Part shown: in pieces, positions 1-10,590 of the stretch
Layout: each line of letters begins with the position of its first letter
Position numbering within the stretch: the first letter of the stretch is position 1
DNA from: Sphingobacterium tabacisoli
Lineage (GTDB): Bacteria; Bacteroidota; Bacteroidia; Sphingobacteriales; Sphingobacteriaceae
DNA length: 64,000 nucleotides
Assembly (NCBI RefSeq): GCF_017908035.1
Contig: NZ_JAEQMU010000001.1
Span: 1,860,001-1,924,000 of the forward strand
Reading direction: 5' to 3'
Position numbers and translations under genes: made by a program
Notes under the pieces: model-generated
What the model was told of the DNA's origin: nothing
The model's input: the letters and a program-made list of their open reading frames with translations, nothing else
Database searches by the model: none

Positions 1-3000
1 GTACGCTCGTATTTCTATTGCTTTCAGTCCATGCATCAAGTGTTGTGCTTAGAAAATTAGAACCTGAACTCATTGCCTCGAAGAAGTAACGGTTACCGTT
101 ATATAGTTTGTGTCCCCATCCACTCCCCAACAATGCAGACATATCGAAGCCTTTATAAGATGCCCCCAATGTAATACCGACTTCCACCTTAGGTAGACCA
201 GTACCACTGTATTGCTTATCATCATCATTTATGGTACCATTGCCGTCGATATCGACAAAACGAATATCCCCAGGTTTGGCATTAGGCTGTAATAATTTTC
301 CATCAGCATTGACATATTCGCTCACTTCATTCATATTTTGGAAAATACCATCCGTCTGATACAGGAAGAATCCTCCTATAGGCGATCCAATACGCGTCTG
401 GTTGGGGAAGTGTTCAGATCCAAATTTAAGCCCTACACCATATAGTGTCTGATCCTCTCCACCTAGAGAGATTACTTTATTTTTTAAGGTCGCGAGATTA
501 ACACCTACATTATAGGCAAACGGATTATTTTGATTGGTATACTTTAATTCCAACTCAAATCCACTATTGCGGATTTTACCTACATTCAATACTGGATCTA
601 CCAAACCAGATGAAGGCGCTATCTTTTTCGTAATCAATAGATCTTCCGTTGTATTGGAATAGTAATTTATTGCCCCTTTTAAAGTATTATTAAACAACCC
701 AAAATCTGCACCTATATTTTGAGATACGGTAGTCTCCCAACCAATCTCTCTATTCTCCAGATTGGTAGCGATACTTCCTGGCCAAGGATTTCCCCCTCCG
801 CGTACATACCCTCTTATCAAACTATTATCGGAGTAGACTAAAGCCTGATGGTCATAATATCTCAAAGCCGCTTCATTCCCTAGCTTACCCCAGCTACCAC
901 GCAATTTCAGTTGATTTACCAATCCTCCTTTAGGAAAGAATTCTTCTTCATCAATTTTCCATCCCAATGCTAAAGAAGGAAAATTACCGTATCTATTATC
1001 CGGTCCAAACTTAGAAGAACCATCTCTCCGCAAGGTAAATTGAAGCAAATAACGATTAGCATACGCATAATTAATACGACCAAATACCGAGAAACGATTG
1101 TACTGATACTTTGACCCTGTGCCACTGTATGTTCCTCCTCGCCCAGCGTCGATTGTCATAAAATAAGGATCCAGAAATCCTTCTGCAGCCTCCTTGGTAA
1201 CTAATCCACCATTCTCGACCGAGTATACAATATTCTTTCCTTCTACACCTATCGCATTCCAGTTGGACTCCTGCAGTGTTAACGAAGTCCCTAACAAAGC
1301 GTTGATACTATGCTTACCAAAATCAGCTTGATAATTTAACAAATTGTCCACAACCTGTTCCTGCCAGTAACTTCTTTCCTCGCTATAATAGGGATATTCG
1401 TAAGGGTTCTTTTCATCGGAGGTAAATGCTGGAGTATGATAATATTTCTGGCTATTTATTCCATTAAACGCATAACTCGTCTTAAATGTAAGACCTTTCC
1501 ACTACATTTACGAATGCATTTCCTGCAAACTCCTGATTCTTGGTCCAACTTGTTTTGAAATGCTCATCTGCCACAACATTTACATTATTCGGTATACCAC
1601 CCCAATTAGTTAAGCCGAAACCTCCAGCCTGTTTATCGTCATAAATAGGTACCAGAGGTGATATCATATAAGCCTCCTTTAAAGAAAAATTAGGCCCCTG
1701 ATATTTGGAATTAGTATAAGCCATATTTCCTTCTATTGTAAATATATTCTTACGTGTACTGAGCTTCATCCGAACATTTTCCTTTTTAAAGTTATTCGCT
1801 ATGACCACGCCTTTATCATTACCAAGATTAGCAGATAAGGAATATCGAGTGTCTTCAAATCCGCCCCGCACCGCGACGCTATGTGCTGTACTTACTCCTT
1901 TCCGAAAGACGGCATCCTGCCAATCGGTATTTGTGGTCCCTGGATTATTGATGTAATCGGGTAAAGCCACCGGTGTAGATGAGTATTTGTTATTCTCCTC
2001 ATACATTTGGCGATGCAACTTGACATAACCACTGGCATCCAATACTTCTAGACGATTGGCTGTAGAAGTGATATTGGCAAAACTATTGATATCGACTAAT
2101 ACCTTCCCAGACTTCCCTGCTTTCGTTGTTACAATCACAACTCCATTAGCGGCTACTGAACCATATATCGCTGCGGCTGCACCATCCTTAAGAATCTCCA
2201 TACTCTCGATATCATTGGGATTCACATTACTAATAGACCCCGGGAATCCATCAATAATATATAGCGGATCGTTACTACCAAAAGTATTAACCCCTCTAAT
2301 CTTCACTTGTATTCCTGCGCCTGCAATACCACTATTTTTCTGTACGTTGACCCCAGCAGCCATTCCCTGTAGCGCTTCAACAGGATTCGATGTTGCCCGT
2401 TTTGCTAAGTCTTTTGCGTCAATAGTTGTAATAGCTCCTGTCACATCGGATTTCCTGAGCGTACCATAACCGATTACTATGACTTCTTCCAATTCCTCAT
2501 TTCCTGGAAGCAAGGTTATATTTAGGTATTTTCCTGCTGAAGCCGATACTTCTTGGTCCAAGTACCCCACATAACTGATTTTTAAACGTTCGTTACCATC
2601 CACTTCTATAGTAAAGGTCCCATTTCGATCTGTAACAGTATTCTTACCACTTTTAAGTGTAGATATACTTACTCCCGCCAATGTATTTCCTTGTTCATCA
2701 CGGATTTGTCCTTTTACTTCATTTTCCTGTGTTCCCTTTCTAGCCTTCTTTAATAAAACGCGTTTACCAGATATTTCATAAGATACCCCACTATTTCCCA
2801 GTGCATTCTTTAATAATGCCTCTAGATTGCCAGCCTGTTCATCATAAGCGACCAGGGTATTTACGTCAATATCAGAATTACTAAACATGAAGGAGTATCC
2901 ATATTTCTTTTCTACCACTTCAATCAGTGATTTTAGGTTTACCGACTTCTTGTCTTTACCACTCACTTCCTGGGCATTAAGGCCAAAAAGCGTCTGGCTG

Positions 3001-3038
3001 AGGAGCAAAAAGCTCATCAGAATTGGTTTTTTTAGCAT
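1..3038 (-). pseudogene. SusC/RagA-type TonB-dependent outer-membrane transducer, frameshifted and cut by window edge
   Basis: This is an outer-membrane TonB-dependent transporter of the SusC/RagA family. The first 518 codons (1482-3038) give a signal peptide, an STN domain (about residues 35-100), a carboxypeptidase-regulatory-like domain (about 105-190) and the plug with EEVIVIGYGT. The STN domain marks a transducing receptor that signals through a FecR anti-sigma factor, and the FecR gene lies 48 bp upstream. The frame stops at 1482-1484, but family-like beta-barrel coding continues in another minus-strand frame from about 1500 down to base 1 (KGLTFKTSYAFNG, later GDIRFVDIDGNGT). Dropping one G of the GG pair near 1500-1504 rejoins the frames. 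It is therefore a real frameshift or a sequencing/assembly error. The 3' end is outside the window. Confidence 0.8.
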
Positions 3039-3086
3039 AATTTGTTTATTTAAGTGATTACATAATTTGTGTTTTTCAGTCTTATT

Positions 3087-4124
3087 TTAACGCTGTTTAA
3101 CTGTTACCCATTTTCCTTCGATTCTATAATCGAGAGGGGTTATAACATTGAGTAACTGTAACATTTCACGTAAACTTTCCGTCTTCACCTTAAAAGTGTA
3201 CCTCTTGGCAGATTTAGCATGCTCCCAATCCATTTCTACACCATACCACCTCTCTAGCTTTTTAACGACCACATCCAATGATTCATTCTCGAAAATCAGC
3301 TCTTCATTCTTCCAGGCACTATACTGTATGGCATTATTATCCTGACGGAAAGCATATACACTTTTCTCTTTATCATATCGAATCAAATCATTCGGTAATA
3401 ATTTCTGAACCAATTCACCTTTCTTATTTTGTATATCTACCTTTCCGCGAAGAAGGGAAACCTCCGTATGTCTATCCTCTGGGTAGGCCGACACATCAAA
3501 TGCCGTTCCCTTAACCACTACATCCAAATTTGTCGTCTCCACCACGAAAAGCAGATTTTCGTTTTCTTTAACATCAAAGAAAGCTTCTCCTTCCAAGATG
3601 ACCTTGCGGTCATTTTGATTAAAAGTATTGTGATACGAAATCTTCGATCCAGCGTTCAACCACACAACAGACCCATCAGGCAACAGGACTTCTGATTTTT
3701 GACCTGTATTCGTTTTTATCGTGGTAAGCTGATTCTGCAGTTGCTCTTGTATTGCATTCTTTTGAATAAAGAAAACAGTTCCCCCTCCCAGGAAAAGTAA
3801 AATCATGGCCACCGCGGCAGCTCCATACCAAAATCGCTTCAGATTAAAAACAACAACTCTAGGTCTAGGACGCAGTTTTCCATAAACATGGTCCCATATC
3901 TTATTTTTTGATTTGGTGTCTAATTGAATAGATTCTTCATCAATATATCGCCATTCTGTTCTAAGTTGATCCATATAAACACCATTTTTGGGGTCCATAG
4001 ACAACCACGCATCGATCTTATCCTTATCTTCCTGATTACATCGATTGGAAAGGTACGCTGCCAACAGCTCTAAAGAAGGTTTATAATTACTATTCATCGT
4101 ACTTGGTTTACGATTAATAGACAC
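3087..4124 (-). CDS. FecR family anti-sigma factor
   Basis: This is an inner-membrane anti-sigma regulator that passes a signal from the STN-type SusC receptor downstream to the ECF sigma factor upstream. The N-terminal cytoplasmic part (about 1-95) binds sigma. One TM helix follows (about 100-122, WYGAAAVAMILLFLGGG). The periplasmic FecR domain has the typical VLLPDGSVVWLNAGSKISY core, and a C-terminal DUF4974-like STN-interacting region ends the protein. The first Met is at 4124; a second Met at codon 10 (MNSNYKPSLELL, 4097) looks more like the usual family start. The sigma-FecR-SusC order with roughly 50-bp gaps is standard for Bacteroidota nutrient-uptake loci. Confidence 0.92.
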   Translation of the reverse strand: MSINRKPSTMNSNYKPSLELLAAYLSNRCNQEDKDKIDAWLSMDPKNGVYMDQLRTEWRYIDEESIQLDTKSKNKIWDHVYGKLRPRPRVVVFNLKRFWYGAAAVAMILLFLGGGTVFFIQKNAIQEQLQNQLTTIKTNTGQKSEVLLPDGSVVWLNAGSKISYHNTFNQNDRKVILEGEAFFDVKENENLLFVVETTNLDVVVKGTAFDVSAYPEDRHTEVSLLRGKVDIQNKKGELVQKLLPNDLIRYDKEKSVYAFRQDNNAIQYSAWKNEELIFENESLDVVVKKLERWYGVEMDWEHAKSAKRYTFKVKTESLREMLQLLNVITPLDYRIEGKWVTVKQR

Positions 4125-4173
4125 AGACGATAAGAGAAACCCCTAAAAGAACTTTATTTTTTTTGAAACAAAA

Positions 4174-4764
4174 TTAAACAGCCCATATTGCTCCCTGTAC
4201 TGTCAACAACAATAATAGTGAACCTGGGTCAGAGAGTTGATATTTATAGATAATATGGGATTTTATTTTTCGGTAGGCAATAGACATCTGGCTTTCAATA
4301 GTCTTTACCGAAAGTTGAAGTTCTTCGGCCACCTGTTTATAAGATTTATGGGCGTCTTTACAGTATTGATAGATCATTTTACACTTTTCAGGAAGAGCTT
4401 CAACAGCTTCATTATAGAAAACCGCAAACTCTTCCATATCAACACATTCCTGCGCATAGGTTCTGCTCATTTCTTCCGTTGCCCATGTTTCCTCCCGCAG
4501 TAGCCTACTACTTTGCGAACGCAAGACATTCAGCATTCTATTTCGCGAAGATTTATAAAGGTAGGTCTTGATATGAAATATACTAAGCGTAGCCCGGTCT
4601 TCCCACAGTTTTACAAATATGTCTTGAAGACAATCCTCAATTAATTCCCTGTCACGAGTATAGTACCCTAAAAAACGACACAAGTCATCGAAGTAGAGAT
4701 TGAAGACCTCTTCTACCAATTCTTCATTAAGAAAAAACTCTTTCAGAATGGATTGCTTGTTCAT
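4174..4764 (-). CDS. ECF RNA polymerase sigma-70 factor
   Basis: This is an extracytoplasmic-function sigma factor of about 196 residues. Region 2 is visible as FDDLCRFLGYYTRDRELIEDCLQDIFVKLW (shown in pieces: FDDLCRFLGYYT, then ELIEDCLQDIFVKLW). Region 4 is PEKCKMIYQYCKDAHKSYKQ followed by VAEELQLSVKTIESQMSIAYR. It directs polymerase to the regulon controlled by the FecR and SusC genes just downstream. The C-terminus ends in a hydrophobic tail (GSLLLLLTVQGAIWAV), common among Bacteroidota FecR-paired sigmas. It is the first gene of the three-gene cassette. Confidence 0.93.
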   Translation of the reverse strand: MNKQSILKEFFLNEELVEEVFNLYFDDLCRFLGYYTRDRELIEDCLQDIFVKLWEDRATLSIFHIKTYLYKSSRNRMLNVLRSQSSRLLREETWATEEMSRTYAQECVDMEEFAVFYNEAVEALPEKCKMIYQYCKDAHKSYKQVAEELQLSVKTIESQMSIAYRKIKSHIIYKYQLSDPGSLLLLLTVQGAIWAV

Positions 4765-4827
4765 AATTTGGCTTTAAACGAAGCTAAAGAAAAATTATGA
4801 AATAACAAATTTCTGATTTGATTGCTA

Positions 4828-5184
4828 CTACACCAAAGCTTCTATTGTCTTTTCCAGATCTTCGAGATCAAAAGGCTTCGGCAAATAAGCTTCAGCTCCA
4901 GCTTGGGCTGCTAAGGATGCAATATCGCTATTGGCAGAACAATAAACCACTGGGATTTCCTTAAATTTGGCATTGCTTTTCACCAGCTTCGTCGCTTCTA
5001 TTCCCCCTATATCTGGAATCCAATTATCCATAATAATAACGTCAGGCATCGCTTCCTCTAGACGTTCTATAATATCGTGGGATGTTTCAGAAATTTCAAC
5101 AATATAACCAGAAGACTCCAAGACAATAGAGAAGATACTTAAGATTGTCTTATCATCGTCAAAAATCATTACTTTTTTAGCCAT
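4828..5184 (-). CDS. single-domain response regulator (receiver only)
   Basis: This 118-residue CheY-like receiver has no output domain. The acidic pocket is DDD at 9-11, the phospho-acceptor is Asp53 (IIMDNWIP) and the conserved Lys is 103 (LPKPF). It is the last gene of the sensory operon that starts at 12060, 20 bp after cheB. It probably acts as a phosphate sink or a protein-protein signalling output for the two kinases upstream. Its partner is not visible from sequence. Confidence 0.9.
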   Translation of the reverse strand: MAKKVMIFDDDKTILSIFSIVLESSGYIVEISETSHDIIERLEEAMPDVIIMDNWIPDIGGIEATKLVKSNAKFKEIPVVYCSANSDIASLAAQAGAEAYLPKPFDLEDLEKTIEALV

Positions 5185-5204
5185 ACGTAGATCAAAATAA
5201 GACT

Positions 5205-5810
5205 TTATAATTTATCGTTCAATTTATTTATGTAGTGTGCAATATCCTTTGGAGCCAACACATGCTCAATTTTCAATTTATTCAAGGCTTGCCTTGGCAT
5301 AAAATCAACTTCTGCTGTACTGGGATCCTGCACACATATGGTCCCTCCATATTGCGCGATATGCGCCAAGCCTTCCACCCCGTCACTATTAGCGCCGGAC
5401 AACAAAATCCCAATCGTATTTTCTTCAAAAACCTGCGCCGCAGCGTAAAAAGCTACATCTATAGAAGGTCTGGAAAAGTTTACTTTTTCCGAAACATCTA
5501 AGGACATAGATCCATCTTTCTCAAACAATAGATGGTAATCTGCTGGTGCTAAATATATCTTACCTTTTTCTAAGGGCATTTTATCAACAACCTCCAGCAC
5601 CGGCACCTTACTATATGCATTTAACAACATACTTAATGTACTTTCGGGATGGGCCTTACGATGCAGCACAATCACGATGCTCGACAAAGAGTCCGGGTTA
5701 AGATAAGGCAAAACTTCTATCAGAACATGGATACTTCCAGCCGATCCACCTATTACTACAACTTTCGTTCCGTTGGACATAACATTAATGCTTTCTCCAT
5801 ATTTTTTCAT
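5205..5810 (-). CDS. cheB: stand-alone CheB-type methylesterase domain protein
   Basis: This is a CheB C-terminal (protein-glutamate methylesterase/deamidase) domain without a receiver. The catalytic triad is readable as Ser23 (IGGSAGS), His50 (VLHRKAHPES) and Asp143 (SGANSDGVEG). The length of 201 residues fits the esterase domain alone. The first Met overlaps the cheR end by 26 bp; an internal Met at codon 11 (5780) would leave a 4-bp gap and is an equally good start. No chemoreceptor, CheA or CheW is nearby, so the substrate is probably not a classical chemoreceptor. Confidence 0.9.
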   Translation of the reverse strand: MKKYGESINVMSNGTKVVVIGGSAGSIHVLIEVLPYLNPDSLSSIVIVLHRKAHPESTLSMLLNAYSKVPVLEVVDKMPLEKGKIYLAPADYHLLFEKDGSMSLDVSEKVNFSRPSIDVAFYAAAQVFEENTIGILLSGANSDGVEGLAHIAQYGGTICVQDPSTAEVDFMPRQALNKLKIEHVLAPKDIAHYINKLNDKL

Positions 5811-6615
5811 CTCCTACTTGCCTGTAGTGACCTTCAATAGTTGAAAAACGGAGCGTTTCTTTTGTTCCTAAAGCTAAGTAACCTAGATTATGAAGACTCT
5901 CGTCAAATACTTTGAATACCCGTTCCTGTAGATCTTTATCAAAATAAATCAACACATTTCGACATAGAATCAATTGAAATTCGTTGAAGGATGTGTCAGA
6001 AACTAAATTATGTGTTGAAAAAATCATCCGCTCACTCAGTGCTGAGTCAAACTTTGCAGAATCATAGCCTGTGACATAATAGGTTGAAAAATCGTTACTA
6101 CCACCAGAGCGTATATAATTCTCCGAATAGGCTTTCATCTGATTCAACGGAAATATACCTGTAGCCGCCTTCTCAAGCACGGTAGGATTAATATCCGTAG
6201 CATACATCAGGGACTTATGATAGAGATTGGCTTCTTTTAACAATATCGCTACAGAATAAGCTTCTTCTCCGGTAGAACAACCCGCAATCCAAATACGGAT
6301 CAAAGGATAGGTTCCCAACCGGGGCATTACCTCCTGCCTCAACATCTTATAAAAACTCGGATCGCGAAACATTTCAGTAACATTCACCGTAATCTCTTCT
6401 ATAAAGTGTTGCAGATAAGAAGCGTCATTAACAACCCTGTAGCGAAGCTCCGCAAAACTAGAAAAGCGATCTACAAGGCATATCCGGTTTAACCTCCTTT
6501 TGAGAGAGGCTCTACTATATTGTCGAAAATCATAACCATAGATTGTTGCCACATCGTTCAACAACATCGCTATTTCTTCATCCCTCAATATATCCGGCTC
6601 TAACATCACACCCAT
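5785..6615 (-). CDS. cheR: CheR-type protein-glutamate O-methyltransferase
   Basis: This is an SAM-dependent methyltransferase of the CheR family, 276 residues. The N-terminal helical domain (YGYDFRQYSRASLKRRLNRI) precedes the Rossmann SAM-binding motif (IWIAGCSTGEEAYSVAILL) and the conserved LILCRNVLIYFD motif. It overlaps the upstream receiver gene by 10 bp and the downstream cheB by up to 26 bp, so translation is probably coupled. Next to hybrid kinases rather than receptors, it belongs to the CheR/CheB group that accompanies large sensory kinases in Bacteroidota. Confidence 0.92.
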   Translation of the reverse strand: MGVMLEPDILRDEEIAMLLNDVATIYGYDFRQYSRASLKRRLNRICLVDRFSSFAELRYRVVNDASYLQHFIEEITVNVTEMFRDPSFYKMLRQEVMPRLGTYPLIRIWIAGCSTGEEAYSVAILLKEANLYHKSLMYATDINPTVLEKAATGIFPLNQMKAYSENYIRSGGSNDFSTYYVTGYDSAKFDSALSERMIFSTHNLVSDTSFNEFQLILCRNVLIYFDKDLQERVFKVFDESLHNLGYLALGTKETLRFSTIEGHYRQVGDEKIWRKH

Positions 6616-7004
6616 TTCTTTATTACGTCCATCAAAACATCCACCTGTATAGGTTTGGAGACATAGTCATTTGCTCCCGAATCGATACACTTTTCCCGAT
6701 CTCCACTCATTGCTTGGGCAGTAACCGCTATGATAGGGATATTCGGATATTTGTCATCCCGTCTTATCACATCCAATGCCTCATACCCATCCATATCAGG
6801 CATCATCATATCCATCAATACCAAACCAATCTGCGTATTGCATAGTAAGAGATCCAAAGCTTCTCTGGCTCCCTGACAAGTGATCACCTTATATCCTTTA
6901 GCCTTAAGAGTCAGTGCTAAAGCGAAAATATTTCGCGCATCATCATCGACGATCAATATTAAGTCCTTGATTTCCATTCTTAATACATCAAACTTTAGAT
7001 TCAT
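6606..7004 (-). CDS. single-domain response regulator
   Basis: This is a CheY-like receiver of up to 132 residues with VDDD (19-22), phospho-acceptor Asp65 (LVLMDMMMPDMDGYEA) and the YVSKPI lysine. It closely resembles the last receiver of the large hybrid kinase just upstream, as both share VLMDMMMP and GDREKCI, which suggests domain duplication. The longest start (7004) overlaps the kinase stop. Met10 (MEIKDLILIVDDD, 6977) removes the overlap and is the likelier start. Confidence 0.9.
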   Translation of the reverse strand: MNLKFDVLRMEIKDLILIVDDDARNIFALALTLKAKGYKVITCQGAREALDLLLCNTQIGLVLMDMMMPDMDGYEALDVIRRDDKYPNIPIIAVTAQAMSGDREKCIDSGANDYVSKPIQVDVLMDVIKKWV

Positions 7005-10000
7005 AAAGCCACACTCTTAAAAGTGAAAGCAACTGGTCTTTGTCCACTGGCTTGGAGATATAATCCGATGCTCCCGCCTGTATACATTTTTCACGATCCC
7101 CGACCATAGCCTTAGCGGTTACCGCTATAATAGGAAGTCGTGTAAATACGGGTATCGCTCTAATCTCCTGTATCGTCTCATACCCATCCATCTCTGGCAT
7201 CATCATGTCCATCAATACCACGGCGATCTTCGGGTTATTTTTAACTACTTCCAAAGCCTCTTTACCATTGGTAGCAGACAAGACCTCCATCTGATACGGT
7301 TCTAGCGTTTTAGTCAACGAGAATATATTCCGTACATCATCATCGGCTACCAAAACAGTCTTACCAACCAGCACCTCACTCAACGACCCTAATTTGTTCG
7401 TCTTTTTCTTTTCGACATGCCCATTATTTTCTTCCACAAGATGTAAGAACAAACCCACCTCATCCAAAATACGTTGGAATGAGTGTGCTGTTTTTACAAC
7501 GATAGAATCCGCAAATTGTTTTATTTTCAACTCTTCGATCTGCGAGAGCTGTTTACCTGTAAAGACAATAATTGGCAGGTTTTCGAGGCCTTTATTGGCC
7601 TTAATAGCTTCCAATGTCTGATAACCGACCTGATCAGGTATACCCATATCCAAGATCACACAATTCACATCTTCGGTCATCAATGCATCTACAGTTTCCG
7701 ATACACTCTCCTTTATCTCCGACTGTATATTAAAATTACTCAGAAAATAAGAAAGCGCTGTTGCATGTTTAGCATTCTCCTCTACGATGAGTACCTTTTT
7801 GGGATTACGGGTCAATGCTTCTTCAATACGCTCGAAAATACGTCCCATCTCCTCGATAGCGATTGGCTTGTTGATAAAATCAATCGCTCCTTTCATAAGA
7901 CTCTCCCGCTTCATTTTCAAAGAGGACATCATGTGCACTGGAATATGCCTTGTTTTGGGATTGTTTTTAAGATCATCCATCACCTGCCAACCATCCTTAA
8001 CCGGAAGCTGTATATCCAATAGTATTGCTAGGGGCTGGTATTTCTCTGCGATGTCCAGCACCAAATCTCCCCGCACTAGAACAATACCCTTATATTTCTG
8101 CTGGCGAGTATACTTTAAGAGTGCCTTCGCAAAATTCGTATCATCTTCAACGATCAGAATTAACTGATCACCATCCTGGATATTATCCCGATCATCAGCA
8201 ACCTCATCTGGAATAGCTATTGCTGTGTAGGAGGGTATTCCTTCCGACTCAGGAATTTCTACCGCAAGAACTTTTGTTTGTGCTACAATCGGTGATTTCG
8301 CTTCTATCGAAGTACTTTGATTCCTTTCGAGAGGTACCAATATTATAAACGTACTTCCCACATCCGGTTGACTTTCCAAACTGATTTCACCATCGAGCAA
8401 GCGCATGATTTCTCGACTGATGGATAATCCTAAACCAGTTCCTCCAAATTTTCTTCGGGTCGAACCGTCCGCCTGTTGGAAAGCTTCAAAAATCAACTTT
8501 TGATTCTCCTTGCTTATACCGATTCCGGTGTCTTTTACTGCAAACTTCAAAAAACCTTCTTTCTCTGTACTACGGCTCACCTGTAGTGTTACTTTTCCTA
8601 TCGAAGTAAACTTGATGGCATTAGACAGTAGATTTCTAAGCACCTGCTCCAACCTTAACTTATCTGTTTCGATTACCTCCGGTACAGTCTTATCAATCTC
8701 TACAATCAGTCCAATACCTTTATCGGTTACGACTGGAAGAAATAGGCTTTCCAGCTCCCGGCAAAGATTAGAGAGATTTACCTGCTCGAACTCAAGTTTC
8801 ATTTTTCCGGCTTCAATCTTCGATAGATCGAGAATCTCATCAATCAACGTCAATAATCCAGTACCAGAACTTTGTATGACGTTCGCTGATTCGACCTGTT
8901 CATCCGTCAGGTTATCCTCGACGTTCTCTGCAAGCAGACGTGACAGTAAAAGAATAGAATTCAATGGCGTGCGCAACTCATGGGACATATTAGCCAGAAA
9001 TTCAGATTTATATTTTGTTGTAAGCGCCAGTTCCTCCGCCTTTTTTTGTATTTCTAAATTTCTATTGGCAATCAATTCATTTTTCTCTTCCAATAACTTA
9101 GACCGCTCTTCCAGCTCCTGATTACTCTGCAAAAGCTCTTCCTGTTGTACCCTCAGCTCCTCTTCAGATGCCTGTAGCTTTTGCGCTTGGGCTTCCAATT
9201 CCGTATTCAGATTTTCTAATTCACTATGCTGTGCCTGTAACTCCTCCGACTGTGCCTGTGTTTCCTCCAATAGGCTCTGAATATAGCTTCTTCCCCGTGC
9301 TGACAACAACTCTAGAGCGATAAGGCGTCCCGCTTCTTCGAAAAACGAAATTTCCAAGGGTTCAAACTTGTCCATAGCGCCTAGTTCCACCACACCATAA
9401 CATTGGCCTTCCAACATCAGTGGTAACCATAGAACATGACGTAGCTTCAGCTGTCCATTGGTAAAACTAATGACAAAATCAGCACTATCAATATCTTCTA
9501 ACAATCGTGTCCGCTTATCTACATACACCTGACCGACCATCCCTTCTCCAACGCTGAAACGATCCCCCATCTGTCCTTCCAGACCATAATGACTCCTTAA
9601 GATCAAATGGTCTTTATCTAAGAGATACAATGCTCCATTGATACATTCCCCATAATTTATCAGATGCGCTAGTGCGTCTTGCGTAATAGCCTGTTCATCC
9701 TTATTACCTACCAGTACCTCATTCAATAAAGCCAATCCAGTCTGTTTCCATTCATTATCCTGTATTTTATGGAATGCCTCTTCCAAATTAGCCGTCATTC
9801 CGTTCAGTGAACTCGCCAAACTGCCCAGATCGTCTTTCTCTGTATCCGATATCCGGGCAGAATAATCCCCAGAAGATATTTCCTGGGCAATCTGCTCGAT
9901 AACACGTACCCGATTGCTCATGTCAGCATCTTTTTTCTTTAAGATATCCTGTAGCCTCTCCCGCTTCCGGAATTCTCCGCGAATCTGCATATAAAAAAAT

Positions 10001-10584
10001 ATTGTGATACCTAGTGAAAAAAGTGCCGCTATGACTATAAAGATAGACGTCGCATTAGATGAATTATCCAACTCTTGATTTTGCCTGACCAACACTTCAT
10101 CCTCATCTGCTAAGAAACGATTGATTAAGTTCCGGCAGCTATCCATATAGACTTTACCTTCTTCCAGTTGCTCGGCAGCTATGGTATTGCCTGCTCGCTT
10201 TTGGTTTTCCCACTTTCCTAAAATCCCTAAGCGTGTTTCTACCAGCGACGAGAGACTATCTAGAACAGCTGTTTGCTTTGAATTTCGAGGCACGAGCTCT
10301 CGTGCCTGTTTAAAAGATTCAGGTAACGAAACCCGACTTTTCAAATAAGGTTCTAAAAAAGCTTCTTTATTGGTAAGGTAAAAACCACGTTGCCCTGTTT
10401 CGGCATTTTGGAGATCAATCAGTATATGATTAACAGACTGTATCAATTGTTGGGTATGTATTACCTGCTTTCGATTATCAATCTGTTTCTTTATACTGAT
10501 ATAAGAGGCCGCAGAACTTACAATAAGTACAAGCAATGAAATTCCAAAACCAAACTGTAGCTTTCTAATGACTTGTTTAGGCAT
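6988..10584 (-). CDS. CHASE3-HAMP-GAF hybrid histidine kinase with three receivers
   Basis: This is a 1198-residue membrane-bound hybrid sensor kinase. In order it has TM1 (about 12-30), a periplasmic CHASE3 domain (about 35-175, with AETGQRGFYLT), TM2 (about 178-200), HAMP, GAF (about 285-425), a long Glu/Gln-rich coiled coil (about 430-520) and HisKA with phospho-acceptor His535 (MSHELRTPLNS). HATPase_c follows (NLLSNAIKFT, then DTGIGIS and GGTGLGLSIS), and then three receivers (about 810-920, 935-1045 and 1075-1190). The coiled coil between GAF and kinase is typical of signal-transmitting linkers. It is encoded 6 bp after the REC-PAS kinase and precedes a receiver gene, cheR and cheB. Confidence 0.93.
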   Translation of the reverse strand: MPKQVIRKLQFGFGISLLVLIVSSAASYISIKKQIDNRKQVIHTQQLIQSVNHILIDLQNAETGQRGFYLTNKEAFLEPYLKSRVSLPESFKQARELVPRNSKQTAVLDSLSSLVETRLGILGKWENQKRAGNTIAAEQLEEGKVYMDSCRNLINRFLADEDEVLVRQNQELDNSSNATSIFIVIAALFSLGITIFFYMQIRGEFRKRERLQDILKKKDADMSNRVRVIEQIAQEISSGDYSARISDTEKDDLGSLASSLNGMTANLEEAFHKIQDNEWKQTGLALLNEVLVGNKDEQAITQDALAHLINYGECINGALYLLDKDHLILRSHYGLEGQMGDRFSVGEGMVGQVYVDKRTRLLEDIDSADFVISFTNGQLKLRHVLWLPLMLEGQCYGVVELGAMDKFEPLEISFFEEAGRLIALELLSARGRSYIQSLLEETQAQSEELQAQHSELENLNTELEAQAQKLQASEEELRVQQEELLQSNQELEERSKLLEEKNELIANRNLEIQKKAEELALTTKYKSEFLANMSHELRTPLNSILLLSRLLAENVEDNLTDEQVESANVIQSSGTGLLTLIDEILDLSKIEAGKMKLEFEQVNLSNLCRELESLFLPVVTDKGIGLIVEIDKTVPEVIETDKLRLEQVLRNLLSNAIKFTSIGKVTLQVSRSTEKEGFLKFAVKDTGIGISKENQKLIFEAFQQADGSTRRKFGGTGLGLSISREIMRLLDGEISLESQPDVGSTFIILVPLERNQSTSIEAKSPIVAQTKVLAVEIPESEGIPSYTAIAIPDEVADDRDNIQDGDQLILIVEDDTNFAKALLKYTRQQKYKGIVLVRGDLVLDIAEKYQPLAILLDIQLPVKDGWQVMDDLKNNPKTRHIPVHMMSSLKMKRESLMKGAIDFINKPIAIEEMGRIFERIEEALTRNPKKVLIVEENAKHATALSYFLSNFNIQSEIKESVSETVDALMTEDVNCVILDMGIPDQVGYQTLEAIKANKGLENLPIIVFTGKQLSQIEELKIKQFADSIVVKTAHSFQRILDEVGLFLHLVEENNGHVEKKKTNKLGSLSEVLVGKTVLVADDDVRNIFSLTKTLEPYQMEVLSATNGKEALEVVKNNPKIAVVLMDMMMPEMDGYETIQEIRAIPVFTRLPIIAVTAKAMVGDREKCIQAGASDYISKPVDKDQLLSLLRVWLYESKV

Positions 10585-10590
10585 CTTTCA

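Noticed and set aside
7483..8022. 179-codon frame opposite the hybrid kinase
   Set aside because: It is antisense to receiver domains with intact catalytic motifs and has no recognisable domain.
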